Shown in pieces: positions 31,668 through 39,991 of a DNA stretch of 64,000 bases (position 1 is the first letter of the stretch; the number at the start of each line of letters is the position of its first letter). The position numbers and the translations under genes are program-made. This DNA is from JAOUEA01 sp038249195 (GTDB taxonomy: Bacteria > Actinomycetota > UBA4738 > HRBIN12), in the NCBI GenBank assembly GCA_038249195.1, contig JBBRWM010000003.1, forward strand, positions 248,001 through 312,000, given 5' to 3'. The notes beneath the pieces were generated by a model that saw only the letters and a list, made by a program, of their open reading frames with translations, did no database searches and was not told the DNA's origin.

Positions 31668-32528
31668 TCAGCGCATCTGCGCCACGAGGTCGGCGGCCAG
31701 CTGCGTGACCTCGGCGATGAAGATGCTGATATGCCCATGGTCGGGCCAGGTCGTTAGCTCGGCGCCCGCGATGACTTCGGCGGTGTGACGGCCATGGGCA
31801 AGTGGTACGTAGGTGTCGGCTTGGCCATGGAGGACGCGTACGTGCGCGGTGACGGTGGCGGGATCGAACGGCCACGCTCGTCCCTGCAACGTGATGTCTT
31901 CGGCATAGCCGCCGACGCCCTGCCTGAAGCCCTCTCCCACCGTAGCGACAAGCGCGCCGGCGATCACCTCATCCTCAAGCGCAGCTGTGTCGGCGGGGGC
32001 AAGGTCGCCACCGCTATCCCCATCGAGGAAACGGCCCCCGTCGGGCCCGTATCGCTCCTCACACCATGCCACGGCCCCGGCCTCATCACCCACGCGCATG
32101 AGCGACGCTTCACTCTCTTCGAAACCGTCCCAGGCGGCGGGCCACGCCATGTCGGTAACGCCTGCGACAACGCCGGCGGCGGATACTCTGTTGGCCAAGG
32201 AAGCGGCGCAGACCAGTGCATACGGTCCTCCGGAGGACCAACCCATCACGGCGAAGCGACGAACGTCGAGGCGGTCTGCCAGGGCGGCGACGTCCAGCGG
32301 CCAATCGTCGATCCCACGTCCAGGCTGGGGGGAGGAGCCGCCGTATCCGGGACGGTCAGGGGACACCACCCTCACGTCCAGGTCGGACAAAGCGCCTTCG
32401 AGTGGCGCGAGGTCGAGACGGCTCGTCGGTGCCCCGTGGAAATACATGACCAACGGGCTGTTCAGGCTCCCAAGGTCGGTGTAAGCGAGAGAGCGTCCGT
32501 CGACCAGCATCACCGACGTGTCACGCAT
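31668..32528 (-). CDS. Alpha/beta hydrolase
   Basis: A 286-residue soluble hydrolase. The oxyanion region is FHGAPTSRL, SPDRPGYGGS is the conserved strand-loop, the nucleophile elbow is GWSSGG near residue 103, an acid lies in GQADTYVP and the histidine in PDHGHISI. This order is complete for the Ser-Asp-His triad. The substrate is unknown; relatives include haloalkane- or ester-type hydrolases. ATG 32528 is preferred over ATG 32537 because TACCAT lies 7 nt upstream on the minus strand. It is convergent with nirK, 36 bp apart. Confidence 0.88.
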   Translation of the reverse strand: MRDTSVMLVDGRSLAYTDLGSLNSPLVMYFHGAPTSRLDLAPLEGALSDLDVRVVSPDRPGYGGSSPQPGRGIDDWPLDVAALADRLDVRRFAVMGWSSGGPYALVCAASLANRVSAAGVVAGVTDMAWPAAWDGFEESEASLMRVGDEAGAVAWCEERYGPDGGRFLDGDSGGDLAPADTAALEDEVIAGALVATVGEGFRQGVGGYAEDITLQGRAWPFDPATVTAHVRVLHGQADTYVPLAHGRHTAEVIAGAELTTWPDHGHISIFIAEVTQLAADLVAQMR

Positions 32529-32535
32529 GAACCGC

Positions 32536-32541
32536 ATGGTA
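32536..32541 (-). promoter_or_regulatory. -10 box TACCAT, leaderless promoter of the alpha/beta hydrolase
   Basis: On the minus strand TACCAT precedes ATG 32528 by 7 nt. It lies just downstream of the tRNA-Leu gene on the same strand. Confidence 0.45.
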
Positions 32542-32582
32542 TATCGACCGGTGACGACGCCACCGGTCGATGCGACGCTCGG

Positions 32583-32666
<84 letters not shown>

Positions 32667-32783
32667 GAGTCGCGATCGCGATGGTAACAACCGCCGGTGC
32701 CGACCGGACGTCCCCCGGTTGGATCCGCACAACCCGCCGTTCGGACGATATACCTGAAACCGGGTATGCCCCATCCTAGACCC

Positions 32784-33146
32784 ATGGCACAAGCCCGCGC
32801 CCATGCCCACCTGGACTTCGACGCGCTCATGCAGCACCTCACGATCGTCGGGTTCGTCGGACTCGCCCTCTGGATTGCCGCAGGCGGCGCGGGCGTCCTG
32901 GCCGGCTACCTCACGATCTCTCCTACGGCGACGCTGCGGTTCCTGCTCGCCATCCTCATCCTCGTGTTCGCCCGCCGCACGTACTGGGAGATCCTCGGAT
33001 TCCGGTGGCGCAGGTTCCCGGCCGACGAGCGCTACGGGTTCGCGAACCCGCTGGCGGACCACCCTCGATCCGGCGAGTTCCTCTCCGTCCGCGAGGGGGA
33101 CATGGAGGTCGAGGCCACCACAGGTTCACCACACCCCCAGCGGTAG
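32784..33146 (+). CDS. Small two-helix membrane protein upstream of fhaA, unknown
   Basis: A 120-residue protein with two hydrophobic helices (IVGFVGLALWIAAGGAGVLAGYL and ATLRFLLAILILVFA) between a His-rich start (ARAHAHLDFD) and a basic-then-acidic tail (FRWRRFPADERYGF, EGDMEVEA). No family is recognised. It is 47 bp upstream of fhaA on the same strand; TAGGAT at 33144-33149, overlapping its stop, probably starts a separate transcript for the fhaA operon. The start lacks a ribosome binding site and could lie at another in-frame codon. Confidence 0.6.
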   Translation: MAQARAHAHLDFDALMQHLTIVGFVGLALWIAAGGAGVLAGYLTISPTATLRFLLAILILVFARRTYWEILGFRWRRFPADERYGFANPLADHPRSGEFLSVREGDMEVEATTGSPHPQR

Positions 33147-33149
33147 GAT
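33144..33149 (+). promoter_or_regulatory. -10 box TAGGAT, candidate promoter of the fhaA-pknB operon
   Basis: TAGGAT lies 44 bp before the fhaA GTG start, inside the 47-bp gap. No clear -35 is seen. This would give a short 5' leader without a Shine-Dalgarno. Confidence 0.35.
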
Positions 33150-33193
33150 GAGCGCCGGGAGCGCGCGACCGACCTCGCGCGTGCGCAGCATCC

Positions 33194-33886
33194 GTGCCGA
33201 ACCTCCGTGACTTCGAACGACGCTTGGGGGGCCTCGTCGAAGGCCTGTTCTCGAAGACGTTCCGCAGCGGCGTCCAACCGATCGAGCTCGCCAAACGGCT
33301 CGTCAAGGAGATGGATGCAGGTCGCACGGTTGGCGTGAGCGAGGTCTGGGGTCCGAATCGCTTCGCGTTCTCCCTGTCGGCGGAGGACGCGGCCCACTTC
33401 GAGCAGGCCGAGGCCGCGATGGCCGCCGAGCTGAAGACCGTCGTGCGCGAGAACGCCTCCGAGCGAGGATGGGGCCTGGTCGGGCCCCCGGACATCGAGT
33501 TCTTCGTGGACGACAAGCTCCGAAAGGGGGACTTCGTCTGCGAGGCGAGCTTGGTGGAGGGCGAGGAGCGGATCGCCCCCACGTCGGCCGCATCCAACGG
33601 GCACCCGACGCTGGTGATACGTGAGGACGGCGCCGAGCGCACCGTCGCCATCGAAGGCGACGCCGCCACGATCGGGCGACTCCCCGACTGTGAGGTCGTA
33701 CTCAAGGACAAGGGCGCGTCGCGGCGCCATGCACAGATCAGGCTCAAGAACGGCGAGGCCACGCTCACGGACCTCGGCTCCACCAACGGAACGAGGCTGA
33801 ACGGTTCGGTGATCCAGTCGCGCCCGCTCGAGGAGGGTGATCGCATCACCATCGGATCGACCGTCCTGGAGTTCCGGAGGGGCTAA
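33194..33886 (+). CDS. fhaA: FhaA, DUF3662 and FHA domain protein
   Basis: A 230-residue cytoplasmic adaptor. Residues 1-115 form the DUF3662 domain (NLRDFERRLGGLVEGLFSKTF, VQPIELAKRLVKEMD), unique to actinobacterial FhaA. Residues 150-228 are an FHA domain that binds phosphothreonine, with GR, S-R-R-H and the L-x-D-L-G-S-T-N-G-T loop. In mycobacteria FhaA is phosphorylated by PknB and recruits lipid-II flippase MurJ, controlling peptidoglycan synthesis. The linker here is short compared with the roughly 500-residue mycobacterial protein. The GTG start has no ribosome binding site. It is the first gene of a six-gene operon. Confidence 0.94.
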   Translation: MPNLRDFERRLGGLVEGLFSKTFRSGVQPIELAKRLVKEMDAGRTVGVSEVWGPNRFAFSLSAEDAAHFEQAEAAMAAELKTVVRENASERGWGLVGPPDIEFFVDDKLRKGDFVCEASLVEGEERIAPTSAASNGHPTLVIREDGAERTVAIEGDAATIGRLPDCEVVLKDKGASRRHAQIRLKNGEATLTDLGSTNGTRLNGSVIQSRPLEEGDRITIGSTVLEFRRG

Positions 33887-34363
33887 GTGCTCGCAGCAGG
33901 CGTCACGCCGTTCGCGCTGTCGGCCCTGAAGTATGGGTTGTTCGCGCTGTTGTTCCTGTTCATCTGGCGCTCGACGCGCTGGGTCGTTCGTGGCCTCGCC
34001 GTGGACCGGGCACCCCGATCCTCGCACGCGGCCAAGGGCGCAAAGAACGCGACATCGGGCCCGACCCTGCCGCCCGGTCCCCAGAGCGTGGTCGTGCACA
34101 CCGACGGCACGAAGCCCCGCACCGTGAAGATGGCGGCGAGCATGGTGATGGGCCGAGCCCCCGAGTGCGAGCTCCTGCTCGAGGATACGTATGTCTCGCA
34201 GCAGCACGCGCGCATCTTCGGCAAGGGCGGATCCTGGTACGTGGAGGATCTGGGCTCAACGAACGGCACCTTCGTGAACGATCAGAGGTTGGCCGCGCCC
34301 GCGATGGTCCAGCCGGGCGATCGGATCCGCGTGGGTACCACGGTCGTGGAGCTCCGCCGATGA
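33887..34363 (+). CDS. fhaB: FhaB/FipA-like FHA domain membrane protein
   Basis: A 158-residue protein with an N-terminal membrane helix (LKYGLFALLFLFIWRSTRWVV) and a C-terminal FHA domain (VMGRAPECELLLED, VSQQHARIF, VEDLGSTNGTFVND). This is the layout of FhaB/FipA, which connects PknB signalling to FtsZ/FtsQ and the cell-division machinery. The GTG start follows the fhaA stop directly and the end overlaps the pstP start (ATGA). The phosphopeptide-binding residues (R, S, H, N of the FHA signature) are all present. Confidence 0.93.
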   Translation: MLAAGVTPFALSALKYGLFALLFLFIWRSTRWVVRGLAVDRAPRSSHAAKGAKNATSGPTLPPGPQSVVVHTDGTKPRTVKMAASMVMGRAPECELLLEDTYVSQQHARIFGKGGSWYVEDLGSTNGTFVNDQRLAAPAMVQPGDRIRVGTTVVELRR

Positions 34364-35439
34364 GGATCGAAGCCGGAGTGGCCACGGACATCGGCAAGGT
34401 CCGCGACGGCAACGAGGACTCCTTCCTGGTGGAGCCCCCGCTGTACGCGGTGGCCGACGGCATGGGCGGGCACCGCGGCGGCGAGGTGGCCTCGCACCTG
34501 GCGCTCGAGACCGTGGAGGCGCGCGCCCGTTCCGGCAAGGAGACGCTGGCCGAACAGGTCCGCTCCGCCAACCGCGCCGTGTACGAGGCCGCCCAGCAGG
34601 ACCGGGCGGTCACGGGGATGGGCACCACCCTCACCGCGGCGCGCATCGTCGACGGCACCGCGCATCTGGCGCACGTGGGCGATAGCCGGGCCTACCTCCT
34701 GCGTGGCGGCTCGCTGCGGCAGCTCACCGACGATCACACCCTCGTGAACCGGATGCTGAAGGCGGGTGAGATCACCGCCGAGGAAGCGGCTGTGCACCCC
34801 CATCGCAACGTGCTCACGCGTGCGCTGGGAACGGAGCCCGAGGTCGAGGTCGACGCCGACGAGGTGGCGCTCATGGACGGCGACCGGCTCCTGCTCTGCA
34901 GCGATGGTCTGTTCGGCATGGTCAACGAAGATCAGATCCAGGCCATCTTAGAGGCGGAACCCGATCCGCAGAAGACTGCCGATCGCCTCGTGCGTGCCGC
35001 GAATCGAGCGGGGGGCGTCGACAACATCACGGTGGTGATCGTGGATGCGCACGGAGACGACGGAGAACTGCCGGCGCCCGTCCCCTCCGCAGGTGGACGC
35101 CACGCCATCGGGCGATGGATCGTGGGGGCTGCCCTGGGCCTCGCGATCGTGGTGGGCGGGCTGTTCGTGGGCCGCGGGTACGTCGACGATCAATGGTACG
35201 TCGGCGTCAGGGGCGACCGGGTCGCGATCTTCCGCGGTGTGCCCGCCCAACCGCTGGGCTACCACCTGAGCAGCGTGGCCGAGGAGACCGACCTGTCGGC
35301 CACCCAGATCCAGCAGCTCGAGATCTACACGAACCTCCCGCAGGGCATCAATGCGGACAGCGAGGCGAACGCCCAGGAGATCGTGGCGCAGATGCGGGTC
35401 GACCTGTTGGCCAGCCAACGGCGAGTGCCGACACCGTGA
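34360..35439 (+). CDS. pstP: PP2C-type Ser/Thr phosphatase PstP
   Basis: A 359-residue membrane phosphatase that reverses phosphorylation by PknB. The catalytic domain (1-235) has RDGNEDSF, ADGMGGHRGGE, MGTTLTAA, HVGDSRAYLLR, CSDGLFGMV and GGVDNITVV, with all metal-binding aspartates present. One membrane helix (WIVGAALGLAIVVGGLFVG) separates it from an extracellular tail of about 85 residues. ATG 34360 overlaps the fhaB stop, and its end overlaps the rodA start (GTGA). The extracellular tail resembles that of mycobacterial PstP. Confidence 0.95.
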   Translation: MRIEAGVATDIGKVRDGNEDSFLVEPPLYAVADGMGGHRGGEVASHLALETVEARARSGKETLAEQVRSANRAVYEAAQQDRAVTGMGTTLTAARIVDGTAHLAHVGDSRAYLLRGGSLRQLTDDHTLVNRMLKAGEITAEEAAVHPHRNVLTRALGTEPEVEVDADEVALMDGDRLLLCSDGLFGMVNEDQIQAILEAEPDPQKTADRLVRAANRAGGVDNITVVIVDAHGDDGELPAPVPSAGGRHAIGRWIVGAALGLAIVVGGLFVGRGYVDDQWYVGVRGDRVAIFRGVPAQPLGYHLSSVAEETDLSATQIQQLEIYTNLPQGINADSEANAQEIVAQMRVDLLASQRRVPTP

Positions 35440-36752
35440 GCGCGGTCGCGGGCCGCATCAAGACGCCCCGCACCAGGACCGGCTTGGGCCTGCTCGCTCT
35501 TGCCCTGATCGTCTCCGTGGGAGCGTTCGCGCTCGCGGGCCTCGGACTGCACGGACGCGTACCGAAACAGCTCACGGTCTACGCCGTCGTCCTGGTCGCC
35601 GGCTTCGTGGGGGCCTGGCTGGTGATGCGGTGGACGGCGCGTGACGCCGATCCGGTGCTCCTGCCCGTGGCGGCCATCCTCGGCGGCCTGGGGATCGCGA
35701 TGCTCTATCGCATCATGGTCGACCGCGGGGATCCCCAGATCTGGGTTGACCAGGCCGTCTGGCTGTTCGTCGGACTCGCGGCGTTCGTCGCCACGCTGCT
35801 GTTGATCCGCGACGATCGGCAGCTCGACGCCTACACGTACACGATCGGCCTGGCGGGCGTGATCCTGTTGCTGTTGCCCGTCGTCCCCGGGATCGGCTAC
35901 GAGATCAACGGCGCTCGTCTGTGGGCCCGCGTGGGTCCCCTCTCCTTCCAGCCAGCCGAGTTCGGGAAGATCCTGATCGTCATCTTCCTGGCGAGCTACC
36001 TCGCGTCCAAGCGGGAGCTGCTCGCGAGCGGCGTGGGACGGCTGGGGATGCCGCGCGCCAAGGACCTCGGCCCGCTCGCCCTGGCGTGGGGGGCGTCGCT
36101 GGCGGTGTTGTTCCTCGAACGCGACCTGGGCGCCTCGCTGCTGTTCTTCGGCGTGTTCGTGGTGATGCTCTGGGTGGCGAGCGGGCGGGCCGGTTACCTC
36201 GTGGTGGGCGCCATCTTGTTCGCGGCGGGTGCCTGGGTCGGGTTCGTCGCGTTCGCCCATGTGCAGGCGCGCGTGGACTACTGGCTGCACGCGCTGGACC
36301 CGTCCAAGGTGCTGGGCCTGGGGTACTTCCAGTTGGCGCAGGGATGGTTCGCCATGGCCAGCGGCGGCCTGGTGGGCACCGGACTGGGCCAGGGATCGCC
36401 CACGTTGATCCCGTACGTGGGCAGCGATTTCATCTTCGCCGCGTTCGGCGAAGAGCTGGGCATGATCGGGGCGGCCGCCATCCTGCTGTTGTTCGTGGTC
36501 CTGATCGGTCGCGGCTTGCGGATCGCCATGGAGCGCACCGACGCCTTCGGTAAGTTGCTCGCCACCGGGATCACCACGATCCTCGCCCTCCAGACGTTCG
36601 CGATCGTGGCCGGCGTGACGCGGCTGATCCCGCTCACGGGCGTCCCGCTCCCGCTGGTGAGTTACGGGGGATCCAGCCGGGTCGCGACGTTCGTCATGCT
36701 GGCGCTCCTGGTGCGGATCTCCTCCGGGCCGTGGGAGCGGCGTCGTGGATAG
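35436..36752 (+). CDS. rodA: SEDS-family peptidoglycan glycosyltransferase RodA/FtsW
   Basis: A 438-residue membrane protein with about ten to twelve helices. SEDS signatures include GARLWARVGPLSFQPAEFGKI near the centre (P-x-E-x-x-K), LERDLGASLLFF and the C-terminal IPLTGVPLPLVSYGGSS. It polymerises lipid II into glycan strands together with the transpeptidase encoded next. The GTG start overlaps pstP, and its last 8 nt overlap pbpA. Position in the pknB operon marks it as the RodA of this organism rather than the divisome FtsW. Confidence 0.93.
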   Translation: MSAVAGRIKTPRTRTGLGLLALALIVSVGAFALAGLGLHGRVPKQLTVYAVVLVAGFVGAWLVMRWTARDADPVLLPVAAILGGLGIAMLYRIMVDRGDPQIWVDQAVWLFVGLAAFVATLLLIRDDRQLDAYTYTIGLAGVILLLLPVVPGIGYEINGARLWARVGPLSFQPAEFGKILIVIFLASYLASKRELLASGVGRLGMPRAKDLGPLALAWGASLAVLFLERDLGASLLFFGVFVVMLWVASGRAGYLVVGAILFAAGAWVGFVAFAHVQARVDYWLHALDPSKVLGLGYFQLAQGWFAMASGGLVGTGLGQGSPTLIPYVGSDFIFAAFGEELGMIGAAAILLLFVVLIGRGLRIAMERTDAFGKLLATGITTILALQTFAIVAGVTRLIPLTGVPLPLVSYGGSSRVATFVMLALLVRISSGPWERRRG

Positions 36753-38280
36753 GCGGATCCGACGTTTGGGGATCGCGTTGGTCCTGCTGTTCGGATTGCT
36801 GTTCGCGCAGCTCGCGTACGTGCAGGTGTTCGCGGCCGACGGGATCCGTAACAACGACGCGGACGCGCAGCGGCAGATCATCGCGGAGTACAAGGTCCAG
36901 CGCGGCGCGATCCTCACCCGCGACCTGGTGGCGGTGGCGGCGAGCGTCAAGGCGGCACCCAAGGCCGACTATCTGTACCGCCGCACGTATCCGCTCGGAC
37001 CGCTGTACGCCGCGATCACCGGCTACTACTCCCGCGTCTACGGCCGCAGTTCGCTCGAACAGGCCATGAACAGCTACCTGGCCGGGGACGCGCCGGAGCT
37101 GGCGGCCTCGAACCTCACGGATCTCGTCCTGGGCCGCACGAAGAAGGGCGCCTCCGTCGTGACGACCATCGATTCACGGCTACAGGCGGCAGCGCAGGCC
37201 GCCCTGGGGACCCTCCCCGGCGCCGTCGTGGCCATCGATCCTCGGACGGGCGACCTCATGGCGATGGTCGCGAACCCCTCTTACGACCCCGATTCGCTGT
37301 CCTCCGGAACCTCCGAGCAGATGCGCGCCGCGTGGGCGAAGCTCAACACCGACCCGGACAAGCCGTTGCTGTCGCGGGCAAAGGACGAGCTGTACCTGCC
37401 GGGATCGACCTTCAAGACCATCACGGCCTCAGCAGCGCTCGAGAACGGCTACGGACCCGAGAGCCGCTGGCCGAACCCGCACCAGCTCGACCTTCCGCTC
37501 ACCAATGGGACGCTCGAAAACTTCGGGAACGAGCTGTGTTCCAACGGGGCGAAGACCGTGACGATGGCCGAGGCCTTCCGTCAGTCGTGCAATGTGACCT
37601 TCGCGGAGATCGGGCTGGCGCTGGGGCCGGAGAAGCTGCAGGCGCAAGCGCAGGCGTACGGGTTCTGCCCCACCGACCCACGCGTGAGCAGCGCCTGCAT
37701 CGAGAACACCATCCCGTTCGTCATCCCGTTCCAAACCGGACGCTTCCCCATCCCCGCGTACTTCGAGCGCAACGACCCCCTGCTCGCCTTCAGCGCGATC
37801 GGCTTGGACAACGTGCTCACGAACCCGATGCAGATGGCGCTCGTGGCCTCGGCCATCGCGAACAAGGGAACCGAGATGCAGCCGCGGCTGGTCCGTGAGA
37901 TCCGCGCGCCCGACAACAGCGTGATCAAGGAGTTCCCGCCCCAGGCCTACGGGCAGCCGATCTCCCAGGACAGCGCGCGGACCCTGCGCACGATGATGAT
38001 CTCCGTGGTCGACAACGGCACGGGATACTCCGCCCGCATCCCCGGCGTCACCGTGGCAGGCAAGACCGGCACCGCCACGAACGGACCGGGGAATCCTCCC
38101 AACGCGTGGTTCATCGCGTTCGCGCCCGCGGGGACGGGGGAGGTCCCGCGCATCGCCGTGGCGGTTATCGTCTTGGACGGTGGCGACCTGGGGAACGAGG
38201 CCACGGGCGGCCGGGTCGCCGCGCCGATCGCCGCCGAAGTGATCGACGCCTGCTTGAACCGCGGGGCGTGCCCTTCGTGA
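36745..38280 (+). CDS. pbpA: Penicillin-binding protein PbpA (class B transpeptidase)
   Basis: A 511-residue enzyme that cross-links peptidoglycan. It has an N-terminal membrane helix (GIALVLLFGLLFAQLAYVQVF), a pedestal domain and a transpeptidase domain with the active-site serine in GSTFKT near residue 218, SCN in FRQSCNVTF and KTGT in VAGKTGTAT. NANNPYT-like NADAQRQI near residue 37 matches the MtPbpA group. The start GTG lies inside rodA. PbpA and RodA work as a pair, and both are regulated by PknB phosphorylation in mycobacteria. Confidence 0.94.
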   Translation: MDRRIRRLGIALVLLFGLLFAQLAYVQVFAADGIRNNDADAQRQIIAEYKVQRGAILTRDLVAVAASVKAAPKADYLYRRTYPLGPLYAAITGYYSRVYGRSSLEQAMNSYLAGDAPELAASNLTDLVLGRTKKGASVVTTIDSRLQAAAQAALGTLPGAVVAIDPRTGDLMAMVANPSYDPDSLSSGTSEQMRAAWAKLNTDPDKPLLSRAKDELYLPGSTFKTITASAALENGYGPESRWPNPHQLDLPLTNGTLENFGNELCSNGAKTVTMAEAFRQSCNVTFAEIGLALGPEKLQAQAQAYGFCPTDPRVSSACIENTIPFVIPFQTGRFPIPAYFERNDPLLAFSAIGLDNVLTNPMQMALVASAIANKGTEMQPRLVREIRAPDNSVIKEFPPQAYGQPISQDSARTLRTMMISVVDNGTGYSARIPGVTVAGKTGTATNGPGNPPNAWFIAFAPAGTGEVPRIAVAVIVLDGGDLGNEATGGRVAAPIAAEVIDACLNRGACPS

Positions 38281-38302
38281 GCGGCGCGATGAGAGGAGCA
38301 GC

Positions 38303-39991
38303 ATGGACGGCTCGGTGATCGGGGACCGCTACCGCATCGAAGCCCGGATCGGTTCGGGCGGGATGGCGGAGGTCTATCGAGGCGTGGACCCGGTGCTGAA
38401 CCGCACGGTGGCCATCAAGGTGCTGCTCCCGCAATTCGCTCGCGACGCGAGCTTCGTGGAGCGGTTCCGGCGGGAGGCGCAGGCCGCGGCGCGATTGAAC
38501 CACCCGAACATCGTGAGCGTGTACGACACGGGTGCCGACGGCGACACCCAGTACATCGTGATGGAGTTCATCGAGGGCAGGACCCTCGCCGAGGCGCTGG
38601 CGGCCGGGCGACGGCCGTCGCCCGTGCAATCGGCCGAGATCGCGCAGAAGATCTGCTCCGCGCTCTCGGCGGCGCACGCGCAGGGCGTGATCCATCGCGA
38701 CATCAAGCCCGGCAACGTCATGGTCACGCGCGAGGGGACCGTCAAGGTCATGGACTTCGGGATCGCGCGCATCACCTCGGGCGTGGAGACCGCGCCTCAG
38801 ACCTCCGCGGTGCTGGGGACCGCGTCCTACCTGTCCCCGGAACAGGCCCAAGGCCTACCCCTGGACGCCCGCACCGACATCTACTCCCTGGGCACCGTCC
38901 TCTACGAGATGCTCACGGGACGACCGCCCTTCATGGGCGAGACGCCCGTGGCCGTGGCCTACAAGCAGGTGAACGAGACCCCCGTGCCGCCGAGCCAGAT
39001 CAACGCTGACGTCCCCCCGCGGCTCGACGCCGTGGTGATGCGCGCGCTGTCCAAGAACCCGGCGAACCGCTACCAGACAGCGAAGGAGTTCTCAGAAGAC
39101 CTCGGCCGCGTGATCGAGGACCAGGACGTGCACGCGACCCCGCTCATGCCCGGAGCCGGGCCCGGAGCCGGGGACGCCACGCAGGTGATCAGTCGTCCCC
39201 CCGCCACGTCGGTCCTGCCGCCTCAGGAGGAAGAGGGGTCGGGCCGGAAGGTCTGGTTGGGGATCTTGATCGGCGTGCTGATCGTGGCGGTGCTGGGCGG
39301 CGCCGGCTACCTCCTCGTCAACAGCCTCACGAAAAACTCGAATCCGCAGCCGCTCGTGATCACGGTCGACAACGTGGTCGGGATGACCTTCGACGCCGCG
39401 AAGACAACCCTGGAGGGCCAGGGTCTGGTCGTTGCGGACCCCAAGTACAAGGCCACGGATGGCGCCGCGGAGGGAACCGTGCTCGCTCAGGACCCTGCCG
39501 CCGACCAGCCGGTGGGGCCGCGCGCTGTCGTCACGCTCACCGTGGCGAAGGCGCCGACCACCGTCCAGGTGCCCTCCCTGCGCGACCTCACGCTGGGAGA
39601 GGCTCAGTCGGCGCTAGCCGCGGTGGGGCTGAGGATCGGTACACCGACCGAGACGCCCGACCCGAGCATCGCCTCCGGGCACGTCGTCAGCTCCAACCCG
39701 GCGGCCGGGGCGCTCGCGAAGAAAGGCTCGTTCGTGGACGTCGTCGTCTCGACCGGTCCCGCCCTGGTGGCGGTGCCCGACGTCACCACCGGATGTCTGT
39801 CGCTCGGCGCCGCCAAGGGCGCCATCAACGGGGCGGGTCTCGTTCCCGCGGTCGGCCCGGCGGTCCCGCCCAACCCCGACTGCGTGAACGCCACGCGGAT
39901 CGCGGCGCAGGATCCGCCCGCGGGCACGATGGTCCCGGTGGGCTCCACGGTCACCATCTCCCAAGGGAGCGGGGGCTCCCCTTCGCCGTGA
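38303..39991 (+). CDS. pknB: Ser/Thr protein kinase PknB with three PASTA domains
   Basis: A 562-residue transmembrane kinase controlling cell growth. The kinase domain (8-275) is complete: GSGGMAEVY, AIKVL, REAQ, HRDIKPGN, DFGIAR, GTASYLSPEQ. A helix near residues 316-338 (VWLGILIGVLIVAVLGGAGYLLV) leads to three extracellular PASTA repeats starting VDNVVGMTFDAAKTTL, VPSLRDLTLGEAQSAL and VPDVTTGCLSLGAAKGAI, which sense muropeptides. Mycobacterial PknB has four. The third repeat carries two cysteines (TGC, PDC) that may bond. No pknA gene is present next to it. The stop overlaps the following ThyX-like gene. Confidence 0.95.
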   Translation: MDGSVIGDRYRIEARIGSGGMAEVYRGVDPVLNRTVAIKVLLPQFARDASFVERFRREAQAAARLNHPNIVSVYDTGADGDTQYIVMEFIEGRTLAEALAAGRRPSPVQSAEIAQKICSALSAAHAQGVIHRDIKPGNVMVTREGTVKVMDFGIARITSGVETAPQTSAVLGTASYLSPEQAQGLPLDARTDIYSLGTVLYEMLTGRPPFMGETPVAVAYKQVNETPVPPSQINADVPPRLDAVVMRALSKNPANRYQTAKEFSEDLGRVIEDQDVHATPLMPGAGPGAGDATQVISRPPATSVLPPQEEEGSGRKVWLGILIGVLIVAVLGGAGYLLVNSLTKNSNPQPLVITVDNVVGMTFDAAKTTLEGQGLVVADPKYKATDGAAEGTVLAQDPAADQPVGPRAVVTLTVAKAPTTVQVPSLRDLTLGEAQSALAAVGLRIGTPTETPDPSIASGHVVSSNPAAGALAKKGSFVDVVVSTGPALVAVPDVTTGCLSLGAAKGAINGAGLVPAVGPAVPPNPDCVNATRIAAQDPPAGTMVPVGSTVTISQGSGGSPSP